From positions 110,213,148-110,277,147 of the forward strand of contig CM071598.1 of assembly GCA_036435485.1 (NCBI GenBank): 64,000 bases of DNA, in the 5' to 3' direction. The DNA is from Saposhnikovia divaricata. Its lineage: Eukaryota; Streptophyta; Magnoliopsida; Apiales; Apiaceae. The translations under genes and the position numbers were made by a program. The notes under the pieces are model-generated. The model did not search any database. It saw only the letters and a program-made list of their open reading frames with translations, and was not told the origin of the DNA. Positions 31,899-44,100 of this stretch are shown here, one piece after another. Position 1 is the stretch's first letter. Every line of letters starts with the position of its first letter.

Positions 31899-33310
31899 TC
31901 CAGAAGCTACTGATCTTAGCATCAAAATCATCATGTTAATCAAATCACTAAATCACTAACTAAGCATGCTTATAACATGAACATAATCATAACTAAGCTA
32001 GATCCATCAAGAACATGCTTAAAACTCAAAGTAGATCTAGGGTTTTCAAGTATTATACCTTCCTTGTAGTATGTACTAGCCTCACAAAGCTTGGTATTGC
32101 CCTTGGATAGCCTTAACTTAGCTAGGATCAACCATGAAAACAAGAAAAACAAAGATTAGTTCTTGAAAACACTATTCATCATCACCTTTGATGATTTATT
32201 TGAAAATGAAAGAAAGTGAATTTGAGGCTGAAATTTCTAGGGGATCTAAGCTATGATATTTAGTACTTACCCTAAAAATTTGAAGATCAAACAATGGTGG
32301 GAACCCCCTTTTCTAGCTCCTTGGCCGAGAGTTTTGAAGAAAAAAAAGAATGGAGAGTGTTTGCTTGGTTTCTTGCTTTTCTTTGTTCAATTATGCATAA
32401 AGTGAATTTGGATAGATAATATCTCATCTTAGTTGTGTTAGTGGAGTGTGATGTCATGGATGAGGCAATTAGGAGGGACAAGTGTTGTGTTTTGCATGGT
32501 GGAAGACTAACCAAGGGTTTTTGATTTCTAAGTACTAGTTATGTTCCAATTAATCTAGTTACTTACTAGTTGCCTAGATATTTATCACTTACTCATGCAT
32601 GTACCTTGCTTTCCCTGCTTGATTCTGTGTCCGGTTATTGCCCGTTTCGATTGATCGTTCGTAGGAATATTTCATGGATTTCTAATTAGGGTTTACCGGG
32701 AATCTTTCTAATATTAAAACTATCATTCTCCATCTTTCTTTCTAACTTTCCAATTTATATTCCTTAAATCCATTCGTTAAATACTTAAGGCTATCAGTGT
32801 CCAGGGAACTCTCGGAGAAAATAAAAGTGCGGTTTTTCAGAATCCGACAGCTTTTACATACACTTATTTTCCCCCTGGATCACTAATACGAACTCGGAAA
32901 TCCGTTCCGAATACTTCTATATAGTGTCGTCTCATATTATTCTATACTCCCACCAAAACAATATTCATTCTTTATTCTTTACTTATTCTCTTAGGGTTGT
33001 ACAATTGTCCGTATTCTCTTTCGATCGTTCCTTAACCTTTTTACGGAACTACTGGATTAATCGTTATCGATCTGGATGACATGAGAATATTCTCCTGCTT
33101 GGAATTGCCATATCTTATTCCCTTAGGAGATAGATTATTCTTACCTATGTTGTCACCCTTTAGAATTCTTCAAGACATAGAAATAATAAAGTCGAATTCC
33201 ATTCATTCTTTCCAAATATCAACTATTACATTATAGCCGTAACCATTATTCATTCTTACATCATTAAATACATAAAAGTTTTAATTCCATCCAAAATCTG
33301 GGTTCTTACA
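31899..33310 (-). mobile_element. Truncated 5' LTR of gypsy B (1412 bp)
   Basis: This matches 25868-27279 of the 3' LTR over its whole length with about 18 substitutions. It is the first third of the LTR in element orientation; the rest, with the conserved box, hairpin and short ORF, is missing. Sequence homology stops exactly at 31899, next to gag, so one deletion removed about 3.1 kb of LTR plus the leader. Confidence 0.95.
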
Positions 33311-33315
33311 GCTGA

Positions 33316-34608
33316 AACTCAAGAAAAGCCTAAACCCACTGCACTCAAAGCTCCTAAGCCCTGAAATCAAAGTGGGAGATCGATTAGTTGACATTTAAGT
33401 GCAAAAAAAGAATGAATTGCACATAATATTAGAAACCCCTAATTTGAAGAAGCCCAGATTGGACCAAAGTCTCGAACGAAGCCCTCAAACCAAAGCCTCC
33501 ACCAAAGTCTCAAATCAATTGAGAAGTTGAAAAATCCAGTTACCTTTCAATTTCAAAGAAGCAGAGTTGGGGAGAGAGTTTAAAGAGAGAGAGAGAGAGT
33601 TGTAGAGTGAAAGAGACTGAGAGAGTTGTTGAAGGGAGAGTCAAAGAATGAAACTGTTGGGCGGCAATATTGCCGCTCTACTAATATTTCACCTGTATGC
33701 GTGCCATTTTACTGTGTTATCAACATATTTATGTATTTTTATTTTTATTTTTATTATTAAAAAATTATGTATTTTAATTTTAATAATAAATATCTTAATT
33801 AATTTTTAAAATGATAAGATATTTTTCTAATTTTCTAATTTATATTATAACAAATATATTTATGTATTTTCGTCACTTCTTTTTAAAAATCCCCATTTTA
33901 AATTTCATAAGTAAATAAAACTTGAACGAAAATAAATTAATAAATACCTTAATATTTAAAAGTAATAATTTACTTATTTGGTAAACTCTTGCTTTTTATA
34001 AAAATGAAATATTTATTCGATTAAATATCCATTTTATATTTAATAAATAAATAGAACCTAAAAATATTAAAAATTAAATATCTTGATATTTAAAAATAAA
34101 AACTCATTCGATCGGTAAACTCTTACTTTTTATCAAAATGAAATATTTTAAAGGTAAATATGATTTTTAAATAATTAAAAAAAATTGTTAAAAAACTAAA
34201 AATTGAGTTTATTAATGATCCAAGGTAACATATCATGTATGACTCGCCTAACCTAATTAATTGAGTGAGAGAATCGGGTTACTTTGAGAGTGGTGGGTTA
34301 TTTTAGAGGCGGGTTAGTGAATTATTTGGAATTAACCGCTCAATTTTTTGGACAAAAAATTGAGATGCCGCCAAAATACAAGTTCGCCTATTTTTTTCCA
34401 CTTTTGGTAACACTTTTTTTAAAGATCAGCGGTAATACCGATTTTGGTGTTACCGCAGATACCGATTTATGGCTATGGTAACACTGGTTACTATCAATTG
34501 TAACATCAAAAAAAAGTGTTACCGTAGACCAATTTTAAGGCATTTATGCAAACACTTTTGCTCATAACACTGAAAAAAGTGTTGTTGAAGCCCATTTGTG
34601 GCGTAGTG
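33316..34608 (-). other. Right part of CACTA 2: promoter side and subterminal repeats
   Basis: 33316-33650 is the presumed leader exon and promoter side, with a (GA)n run at 33580-33600 and the palindrome-like GGCGGCAATATTGCCGCTC at 33660-33678. 33690-34300 is AT-rich without a gene. 34380-34600 holds subterminal motifs GGTAACACTTTTTT and AAAAAGTGTTACCG. Confidence 0.6.
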
Positions 34609-34611
34609 AGA

Positions 34612-37600
34612 GCATGTTGATCTATCTGTGCAATAGAAATGATTTGAGCTTTACCAAAACCAATACCTCCTCTAGTTTTAGGTTCCAGTGCCTTTAAAGT
34701 AGATTGCATTCTAGACCAGAGTGGTGGAAGATCTTTAGACTCAACTTCATCAATTAGAGAAAGTTCTGGCATTGATCCACCAAGTTGAAAAACAGTTGGT
34801 CCATTATAATTCCAATCACTGATCTTCTGCCATTTATCACCTTTCTTTTTTATTTGTGAGTTATCTTTCTGTTTCTCCTGAACTTGTCTTGTGATATCAT
34901 ACCACAGCCTCTTGTTAGACTCTTTTATATTCTTTTCATAGTCCTTGGTTGCTTTAATTTCAGCATCTCTTTCTTTTCCTCTGATCTCCTTTTCTTTTTC
35001 AAATCTTCTAAATCTTTATTTCAAGATATCAGCTTCTTCAGAATCAAGAGCATCACTTTGAGTAGTGTAAGGAGCTATGACTTGAACTGTATCAGAAATA
35101 GAAATTTTATTAGGAATAACAATTTGAACTATTTCAACAGCAACATTCTGTGCTTTCATAGCCATTTTACTCTTCCTTCCTGTCAACTGATTTTCCTCTT
35201 CTTGTTGATCATCATCCTGCATAGAATGTGGAATTAATTCACTTGGAACAATAGAAACATCAGCAGATATCTCCTCTATCCTTACTCCACTAGCCTTCTT
35301 TTGAGTAGGCTTCCTTCCTCTCCCTCTACCTCTTCCTCCTCTGCCTCTTCCTCTACCTGCAGTAGGAGTCTTCTTGCTAAAACTATCCACAAGCTTTTTC
35401 TATTCAATTAGAATTTCTTCTTTTGACAGAGTAGGAAAGACTTCCTCAGCTAGTACAGAAAGAGCTGACTTTGCATTTGTTAGTTCAACTCTTTTATCTT
35501 TATGAAACAAATGAAGAACCTCGCCAGTGCTAGTATCAAGTTCATGAAAGAAAGGCTTAGCAGCTCTTTATTTTCATCATCAATGTACACATCATCCTCA
35601 GGAATTGTTGACAATTGACCTTGACCAGGTGTCAGGAAACTGTTCTTCTGTCAGGACTTGAGATTGTACCATTGTCCTTACTGTCTTCTTTCCAGATCTA
35701 GAAACATGAGTTAACTGCCTTTTTTTGAGTTTTAGATTGACTTTTCCTTGTTACCAGTGCAGCATCAGAGGTTTCAGCTCCATGTGTCTGAGCACCACCA
35801 TCATTTCCAGAAATATCATCATCCTTTCTTACAACTAGATCAGGTGTGCATTTTGTTTTGATTACCTTCTCCCCCTTTTTGACATCAGGATCAGTCAATA
35901 AAGATAGAATAAGTTGGAGAGAAGCTTCAATGTTGTCAACTTTGCTTTCAAGTGAATAAAGTATCTTATTAGTTTTCTCAACCTCTTTTGTCAGAATCCT
36001 GACCTGAGAACCAGTAGCAGATAATTTGAACTTGTTCAGTAACTCAACTCGAGTATGTGCATGAAAATCCTTGACAGAAGCAATTTCAGTTTGAAGACCT
36101 TTAGAAAGAATAGTAGACATCTTCACAACATGTTGTAGAGGATCATTATCAGTCAGAGTTTTAGAAACATTGTAAGCATGACCTTGAGCATTTTTAAAAG
36201 AAATTGTGTCTCTAGGATTAGCCCGGCTGCTATCCCATTCATAACTTTTGACATGATCAGCATTATCTCCAGTTCTAGTATCACGAATGATCTCAGGATG
36301 TTTCAAACGTCCTCTATGTTTAATTGTATCCTCTGTAGCTTTGCTAACAGGTTCCATAAACTTGTTGGATGATCCATGAGTGGCACCAAGACTAGCATGA
36401 ATATCTTCTTTGAGCTGTGCTGTCTCAGGATCATCCTCATCATCATCTGATCTATCACTGTCATTAGCATTAGGAGCATCATCATTCTGATTATCATCAA
36501 GATTCAGAATACCCTTTAATTTCAAATCAGCAGAAGAAGAAGCTGAAATATTCTGAGGACCTGCATTTAGAACAGAAACAGTTCCTAAATCTCTCTGTTC
36601 TTTTAAAGTGATCTCATCACTTCTCACTGTTTTGCCTAAGTTACTTTCAATAGTAACTGCTACCTCACTAGAAGTGATTAACTTCTCACTCTTATCTACC
36701 TCGCCTTTTTCCAGTACAGGAGGATGCCTCTCTTCACTCTTCTTTTTCTCTAATTGTTCACTCTCATTCTCACAAGAAAGGTTCTAGCTCAACAAATTCA
36801 AAGAAATAAGAGGTGGCTGAAAGGAGTGGACTGTAGTCATGTAAATAGAGGTATCCCTTATAGGATTATCTACAATCATGTTATCAGTATTGAGAGTAGA
36901 AGTAGAAATAGAAGTGTTACCTTAAGAAGTAGATTATACTGGCCTTGATGAAAGTGGTTACACCAGAATTGGTTGAGTAACATCTTCAAGTATTGCAGCA
37001 ACACTATCATGTTATCATCAGGAACTAGGCTTGCATCAGTATTTGCTACTAATGGTTCTTGTGGAGCCTGAGGTTCTGAAGCTTCTTCAACCCTTTGAGC
37101 TGAAGGTTCTTGTGTGCTTCCCTCAAATGCAGTTTCGGCATAAACAGCATCCATTTGAGCAATATGTCTGTCATGATCAGCCTTGTCTTTTAGATGTTGA
37201 GCAATGTCAATCTGAACATCAGAAATCTCTTGAGAAGTGTCAGAAAATTCCTGTGCTGATTTGAGAATGCCTGCATCTTCACTTTGGGAAGATGGTTCTT
37301 GTGGGGCAGGAACATCTTTGCTTGCACCCTCACTTTGAGAGAGTGGTTCTTGTGTAGCTGTTCCTTCAGAAATGCTTGCACCTATACTGTGAGTAGGTGG
37401 TTCTTATGTGGCTGGATCTACAGTAGCTGCTGAACTCCTTTAAAGTTCAGGTTCTTGTGTGCTAGATCCTTTCAGAGGTGAAGTAATCCTATGCCTCTTT
37501 TGTCTTTGAAAGACCCTTGCTTCAGCTTGTCTCTTCACTTGAAGTGGTGTTGGTTGTAGACCAAGCTGAGTAGCAATAGCATTTACCTTCTCCATAGACA

Positions 37601-37683
37601 TTTCAATAATTCTTCCTTTTGGAGAAAGAGGTGCTGGAAAATCAGAAATTTCAACAGTCTTCACAGGTGAATTATTAGGAGTA
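34612..37683 (-). pseudogene. Middle part of the copia 3' ORF, with frameshifts
   Basis: Minus-strand coding in several frames covers this stretch: 37683-37440, 37381-37190, 37154-36876, 36627-35698, 35390-35016 and 34772-34612. Features are an acidic stretch (D-D-N-Q-N-D-D-A near 36480), a predicted coiled coil (K-E-V-E-K-T-N-K-I-L-Y-S-L-E-S-K-V near 35950) and an Arg-Gly cluster (G-R-G-R-G-G-R-G-R-G-R near 35330) like a nuclear or RNA-binding tail. At least five breaks separate the pieces. The left end joins the C-terminal part across CACTA 2, and the right end continues across the solo LTR to about 41425. A long, low-complexity ORF after pol is typical of SIRE/Maximus copia elements; its role is not known. 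Confidence 0.65.
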
Positions 37684-38014
37684 TGTGACACCCCCAAATT
37701 TGAGGTCAAAGATTCAGGTCGTCACATCACCATCCAACCATATCATACCTGTATTAACTTTACAACTCAACAATACATCCATCCAGACCTCAATCTTACG
37801 CACAAACAAGTTAGAGCCTCAGAAACGATAATCAAAAGTAACACTAAATATTACAATTCATTTGTACAATCCAGAATCTTACGCACTTCCACTTATACAA
37901 CTACACTTCAAGACAAGTCTTACTATTACAGTTGAAAACCTATCAGACTTACTCTGTAGTATTTATCAGGAACTAAATCATCTCCGGGGTAAATCTTCTA
38001 CTCCTCTTCTGCTG

Positions 38015-38072
38015 GTGCGGAGTTAACCGACCAAATTCTTCTCTTTCTGAAAAGTTTTTATAAAGCAAGAAT
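38015..38072 (-). pseudogene. Decayed short leader ORF in the solo LTR
   Basis: After the hairpin and a pyrimidine-rich stretch ending TTTTCAG, a frame reads R-L-T-P-H-Q-Q-K-R-S-R-R-F-T-P-E-M-I before a stop. It is basic and ends P-E-M-I where LTR B has P-A-E-M-L. No ATG precedes it, so I treat it as a degenerate relative. Confidence 0.3.
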
Positions 38073-38629
38073 GAGCTACATAATGCTCAGCAAGTTCACC
38101 ATTTTGAAAAATAATAATGTGGTTTATTTCGAAAACATTCCCAACTGTATGGGTATATATCTCAGGTTTCAAAACATAATTGGACAATATATATGTCCGA
38201 GGTTGAATAAAACTTCTATACTCACCAAGGAGCTTTAAGAATAACATATGAACCCTTTATAAGGTTCCCATTTCAATATATCTCAAGTTTGAAAATATAT
38301 ACATATGAGTATATCATTTTCGGAAAAACACTCTACGGTTAACATACTGTACAGGGAATACATCATTGCAAACCTCTTTCCTTCCATTAGCTTAGAAGGT
38401 TTCTCATTCAAAAACATTTCATTCTTTGAAATAATTGCAAGAGTGCACTAACACGTGCCAATCTTTATAGAAAATCTTGCAGTTCTAGATACTGCACGAT
38501 GTCAATATTTTTCTTATCAAAAACCACACTATCGGCAACTTGGCACTTAGGCCCAAGAAGCGGTGTTTGAGTATTTTTCCAAAGTGGAGGATGGGACTGG
38601 AAGAAAACATAAAAAACCTGACAAGGATT

Positions 38630-38687
38630 GACGATGATCAGTCGCCACAACCAAGTCCAACAATCCGCGGGTCTTCTCTACCGGTAG
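38630..38687 (-). promoter_or_regulatory. Conserved LTR box in the solo LTR
   Basis: CTACCGGTAG (38678-38687) and, on the minus strand, GCGACTGATCATCGTC (38645-38630) match LTR A exactly. Confidence 0.6.
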
Positions 38688-41402
38688 AAGGATAGAAACT
38701 ACATCCGTAACTATCCTCGGGTGAAAACTACATCCGTAATCACCCTCGATGAAAACTACATCCGTAATCATCCTTCGGCAACACCTGGGCCGGAATAATA
38801 ATTGATGGACCGCCTGGCTCACGGCCGCTTACACATCCCGGGAATCGTTCGTCAACGATTCCCACACCTGCCAGAGTCCCCTTTTTCTTTTTCTTTTAAA
38901 AACTTTATTTTGATTGAAAATTGAGTAGTTGAGGTCCGACATCAGTCGACCGATAATTCTTGAAATCGTACAAGAAGCAAAACCTGACCGGGGGTTTTCG
39001 AAAATGTTTTGGGTTCGAAAGAGTTCGAGTTTGAAAATGCTAAAGGTATCTTGGATTAGTCTCGTTTTTAAAATAATAAACAATAATTAATAGACAATAT
39101 TTTGATATTTAATATGAATAACTAATAAAATAATTATTTAATGAAGATAAGTTTTTAACCCGAGATAGATATTTTTGAGTATTTTTAACAACGTAAAATA
39201 ATAAATACCAAAGTGTACGATACTTCCCGAATGACTCTTCGGATTTTCGCAATTTAATCACGATACAATAATATACCGCTCCCCGGTCAATAGTATATTT
39301 GGACCGCTACGACCTCTATTGCTAGAGTCGTTGTCCGATGAAACATTTTCATTCTAAGTTCAAGGGTGTACAAACACATATGTATATATCTCAATTTCAA
39401 CATGATCTAATAAAGCGTAGGCATATAGTACGTTTGGAAACTACAAACACAACAGTGAAAAATTCTTATGTATAAGTTCTTAAAAAGTAAACTTGCATAG
39501 GTAAAATCAAGAATATAATCTTTTGAAAATAAATACTTAGGGTTGGAAAACTTGCCTTGGTAGGGTGGGGTGGTCGAGCTCGCGACGTGGAACGAATATC
39601 TATACATAATCAATATTCGTACGTTAGTGCCTTAACAACGCTACTTAATCATAAGGTTTAAAAGTTGTAAGACCAACTTAACGTCTCCACTTATGACCAC
39701 TAACTCCCTCATATGACCGTGTCACCATATTATCACATTTGTTACCCATTCGACTCAAATCTATTCCTCAAACTCAAAATTCAAGTGAATATTCTTAAAA
39801 CTACTTTAAACTAATCCCCTAAGTGGTTTTTCACTTGCGCACACCTCGCTCTAACATTTTTATAAAATTGAAAAATACATATTTTAATCCAATTCTTTTT
39901 GGGTAGCCTTCACCACTGCAATTACTAGCTCTCCTAATTTTTCCATGATCCTACATAAATTTTTAGGGGTTTAAAGAGGGCTCACAAGTGGACCATTTAG
40001 TGCAGTTCGGATTCCAGAACCACTCTTCACTTCTCAGGCCATAACTCAAAATCTACACATCACCTAGTTATGAACCTTATATTTCTGGAAACTACATTCA
40101 AATACCTTTCTAACCATATGTATTAGACCCTCGGGAGACAAGTTTAAGGGGTTCAAAAGTCCACTGCAAGGCAGTACATACTCCCAGACTTTTTACTCAG
40201 CACACATCTTTACTTAATCCTTCAAGAACTCAACTTATACATCATATCTACCATTAAAACCACCAAGTCTCATCTCTATAACATACATGGGGTCACATAC
40301 TCTAAGCACAAGCTTTAAAATCACATCAACCACATATAACCTCAAGATGTTCATCGTCCATAACTCATATAACCAAGATATGCATTAATACTCCTAGATC
40401 TAACATTAAAAACCATAAACACTTCAGGACTAAGAGGGGTTTGGAGTTTTATACCTTCTTGAGTATCTAAAGACCTTGGGTGAGCTTTACAACCACTAAG
40501 AACACTTGGATGAGCCTTTAAAGACCTTAATCCTTCAAGATCTAAAGGATAAACAAGTTTGGTTAATATTCACCCACCCTTCAACAATTTATAACTCAAA
40601 ATCTAATGGATGGATGGGGTTGAAATTAATACCATACCTCTATAATGATGCAAGGAGGCTATGTGATTTTTGCTAGAGCTTGAAGATGATGGAAAGATGA
40701 AGAGAAGAACTCTCTTCTCCTCTCTTCTATGGTTCGGCCGAGAGCTTCTACAAGGGGGGGAGAGTTTGTTTTGTGTTTTGTTTGAAAAGAAATAAAATGA
40801 GATGAGTGATATGAATTATTGTGGGGGTTAGATAAGGTTCACATGTTGCCAAGCTAGGGGTCTAGGTTGTCTCCCCATGCCCTATTGTCCCCTAGGTTGC
40901 AACACCCATCACACATGTCACTATTCACTTCTACTTTATGCTTTTCTAGTTTCTTTTCCTAACTAGCTAGTTACATGACACTTGCATGTAATTTCTTTCC
41001 TTGTATTATTATTTCTCCACCGATGGTTGTCACTTAATCCTTAATTCTTATTGTATCATAATTAATTCCTCGTAATAATATGTTATTGCGTAGAGATTTC
41101 CCTCGTAATTCCTTAAGTACTTATTTTGTGTAAATTCCTTAAATATCCATAACCCCTTGTCATAGTCTCAAAAGATCTTTTAATACTCTAATAACTCTCA
41201 AATCCCAAGTTTTATAAATCTTACTAGCAATAAGACTCTTGCCTTCAGCAATCTTCCCTTTTCCTTACAAAGTGAATGTAACAACATAAATTTCTCAGAT
41301 AATCCATTCCATTAAACAACATGGGTGACTCAAAAGGTTCCAAATTCACAATGTCATGTGATATTATAAAAAAAGAATATTACAAAAATTAGGGTTCTTA
41401 CA

Positions 41403-41600
41403 GAGTAGAAATGTCAGTATTACGAATTTGCTGCAAGCTTGGGAGCAAGACTAACTCGTAGGCTACTTCCCAATACGCCTCAAAATCTCAAAAGGTCCAA
41501 TAAACCTCAGACTTAGCTTCCCTTTCTTACCAAACCGCATCAATCCTTTCCAAGGGATACCTTTAGCAGCACGAAGTCTCCCACCTCATACTCCTTTGAT
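41403..41600 (-). pseudogene. Copia stub (to about 41425) joined to a gypsy integrase-end fragment
   Basis: The first about 22 bases continue the copia 3' ORF after the solo LTR. From about 41425 the sequence changes to a degraded gypsy pol end: the region matches 27547-27730 of gypsy B (GPY/F part of integrase), for example CTCAAAATCTCAAAAGGTCC against CTCAAGATCTCGAATGGCCC. The junction has no LTR or target duplication, so it is a deletion or illegitimate recombination scar that removed the copia pol, gag and 5' LTR. Confidence 0.7.
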
Positions 41601-41812
41601 ATCTCATAAAATTTGACCATTCGAAATAATGGGTTTCGTAAAAAAAAACTAATGACTTTTACATACACTCATCTGCACCGTAAAGACGTAAAATCAATTC
41701 GAAGTCTTCATTTAATAATTCGTACATATCGTGATTGCAAAAATTCCTCATCTACCCATAAAATTACTATTCATCCAGGTTTCGAATATTCACGAAAATT
41801 TGGGTTATTGCA
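41601..41812 (-). mobile_element. LTR fragment of a degenerate gypsy element
   Basis: On the minus strand it starts TGCAATAACCCAAATTTTCG, directly after a PPT (CCTTTTAAGGAGAGGAGAC, 41831-41813). Only about 210 bases of the LTR remain before the junction with the integrase fragment. Confidence 0.75.
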
Positions 41813-44100
41813 GTCTCCTCTCCTTAAAAGGATTCTATCTTAAGAACCTAAGGAAAATAGTTGTGGATACAATTCCATCTTTACCCTTTCCAACTCTCAG
41901 GTTGACACTTCAACCCTTTTGTTCTCTCACCTTGGTCTCACCATCGCTTTAATGTTGTTTCTCAACGCATGCTCTCCTCGACCTGTATTCCTTATCGGTT
42001 GTTCTATGAATGAAAATTTCTATCCCACTACTTATACGTTTCTCTCCTACCTTGTTCATAGTATCCGTGTTGAGTCCTTGTATCGTTGGCCCGTGAATAC
42101 TTTATGGTCGTGTTTTATAATCTAAGACAACGTCAATACGCACGGTATTCCTCATATTCCTTCGCTTGATTAGCAGGCATGTGTTGCCTCCCGTCAGCCG
42201 TTACCACTTGCTATGGATACTGTATAGTCTTCGGTATACGTCGAACCAGTTCAGCTACTATATCCCTCGTTCATTGACTTCTTCGTAACGCAAGAAAAGC
42301 GAAACTTCTTCTTTCGCAGTACGTTTACAAGAGACATCCTTACGTTCGCATGGTGATGATCGTGATAACAACATTCATTTCATTGATAAGTTTTTTTATT
42401 CTCGACTGCCCCATGAAATCTAAGGCACGGCACTAAATATAAATTCGATAGTCTGGATAATTCTTCTTCCTTGTCCGTCAGCCACAGATCAAATTAGCAC
42501 ATACGCTCAATCTCTTTATTAATTATACTTGAAAGCACCTTCAATATTCGAAGTTTATCCTTAAGTCTCTATCTGACGTAATCACTACAGAAGTTTTATA
42601 TTGCCCCACCATCTCTTCCGTATATAAATCGATAGTCTTCTAAATGGAAAGTCTCTCGTAGGTAAATCACTTGGTCCATCAATTATAAATCAACTAGGGC
42701 CATCTCTTGGCTTGGTCTTCGGCGACCTACTCATGAAGTTCATTATAATTCTGTCCACGTTCAAGATTTTCTACAGGCGAAATTAATCCACTAGATCTCT
42801 ATCATTTTGTTTTTGACATGTTGCGTTTGTACTTAATAGATTGCCAATACCATTCTTCATATCCGTTTGCCAAACATTCTCTTAATCCTCTGTACATCTT
42901 TGTCCTTCCCCATAATTTAGTCATTTTCCTCTAACATTATTCTTTATTGTATATACTCTATTTTCTTGGTCAATACAGATTGAATTCCAATTTTGAATAA
43001 TCCATTCTATAGGTATCGGCCACCCCTACACTGGCCTTTCCTAGGTAATAACAGATTTCTTCATTATACTCCCTGCTCCCTTTCGTCACCTTCTCTTTCT
43101 TATGTTTAGTTCTAATATGAAGATATACTTATGGCACTTATGGAAAAATTTTCACACTTTTCTCATAAAGTTAACGTCTCGGTTTTATGCGTGAATGCCA
43201 TCATGACTAATCCCAGACTCACGGTTAGTATATCCTATCCCGTAACCTTTATGTTGTTTAGAAGTATAGGCTATCATCCCCTTTTTACTGCATCAGCACA
43301 CCTCTTAAACTCTTGAAAGACGCATCATCGTGACTCTCAAAGTCCTCTTTTTATCATCAAGTATAGCTAACAACGAGGTTGTTGCTAATATCTCATTTCA
43401 TCACAAAACTTTGTTCATTAATCCATAAAGGCTTCTGACTCATTAGTCCATTCAAACGATACTACCATAATTTTATAACGTTTATATTAATGTGAAATGC
43501 TAACTTTGGCACAGTACAAAGGTCGATCTTGAGTTGGTGAAACCCGCTTTTCAACCTTATCTTTGAAAAACAACTACGCATTTTAACTAGTCAACAATTC
43601 CTCCATTTCCGATAAGGGTATCAGTTCTCGATGGTATATGTAAAATGTCATACGCTCGTCCTCTTTCACAACTGGCGCCAATCAGTCTGAGGCCTGCATG
43701 CTGCTGCGATTCCCAATAAACTTGATTAGGTGGTAAACTCGAAGGATCATTGGGATATATCCATGCATCCATTTACTATTAGGGGCCTTTTAAACTTTAT
43801 GTCTCTCTATGTGCATCAATCCCTTTAAGCTAAGTAAAGCTTCATATTCTTGCCACGATATTTCTTCCTTTCTTGTCCATCTCACTTCCATGTTAGTTTC
43901 CTCTAAGGATATGTCTTACATCGCAATCGATTTGAATTCCTTGGATCAGGAAAAGGCTTGGTAACTCCAGAATTCATTAATATAACATCCTGACAACGGT
44001 TGGTAGGAGCGTACTCCCAACCACCTCATCATTTTTATAACCTTCCTCACACTAATATTAAAGGTCCTTGTGGTATGCCCCGACATGTTATTCCTACTTT
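41813..44100 (-). pseudogene. Highly degenerate gypsy chromovirus pol
   Basis: No long frame survives, but blocks line up with gypsy B pol in order. The chromodomain end is near 41880-42000; the integrase GTCTGGATAATTCTTCTTCC region is near 42450-42500 and the neighbouring block near 42560-42650. The RNase H end CTACACTGGCCTTTCC is at 43024, the RT block around F-S-K-I-D near 43510-43570, and the protease start near 44040-44070. Many stops, small gaps and transitions show that it is old. Confidence 0.8.

Larger units (their letters stand above)
22733..33310 (-). mobile_element. Ty3/gypsy chromovirus B (Tekay/Del-like), 10.6 kb, TSD GCTGA
   Basis: The ends are TGTAACACC on the left and TTCTTACA on the right, and both are flanked by GCTGA (22728-22732 and 33311-33315). 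The 3' LTR is complete (4547 bp). Pol has protease, RT, RNase H, integrase and a chromodomain remnant, in the order of Ty3/gypsy chromoviruses. The 5' LTR is missing its U5 end, and the primer site and gag start are gone, by a deletion that joins gag to LTR sequence at 31899. Over the shared 1.41 kb the two LTRs show about 18 differences by eye (near 1.3 percent), so the insertion is young. Confidence 0.95.
19858..34608 (-). mobile_element. CACTA transposon 2 carrying a captured gene, TSD AGA, split by gypsy B
   Basis: The left end is CACTACGCCACAAATGGCC and the right end is the inverted match ending TTTGTGGCGTAGTG, both flanked by AGA (19855-19857 and 34609-34611). Without the nested gypsy element it is about 4.17 kb. 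Subterminal motifs such as AAAAGTGTT and ATGGCTACACC recur at both ends (19890-20200 and 34390-34600). There is no transposase. Its place is taken by a small spliced gene at 20490-22099. It is non-autonomous and related in its termini to CACTA 1. Confidence 0.95.
37684..41402 (-). mobile_element. Solo giant gypsy LTR (3719 bp), TSD GAGTA
   Basis: In element orientation it starts TGTAAGAACCCTAATTTTTG and ends TTGGGGGTGTCACA. GAGTA flanks both sides (37679-37683 and 41403-41407). There is no internal region, so it was left by LTR-LTR recombination. Large parts match LTR A at 1-2859. It holds the CTACCGGTAG box (38678-38687), the hairpin (38072-38089) and a decayed version of the short ORF. Confidence 0.95.
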
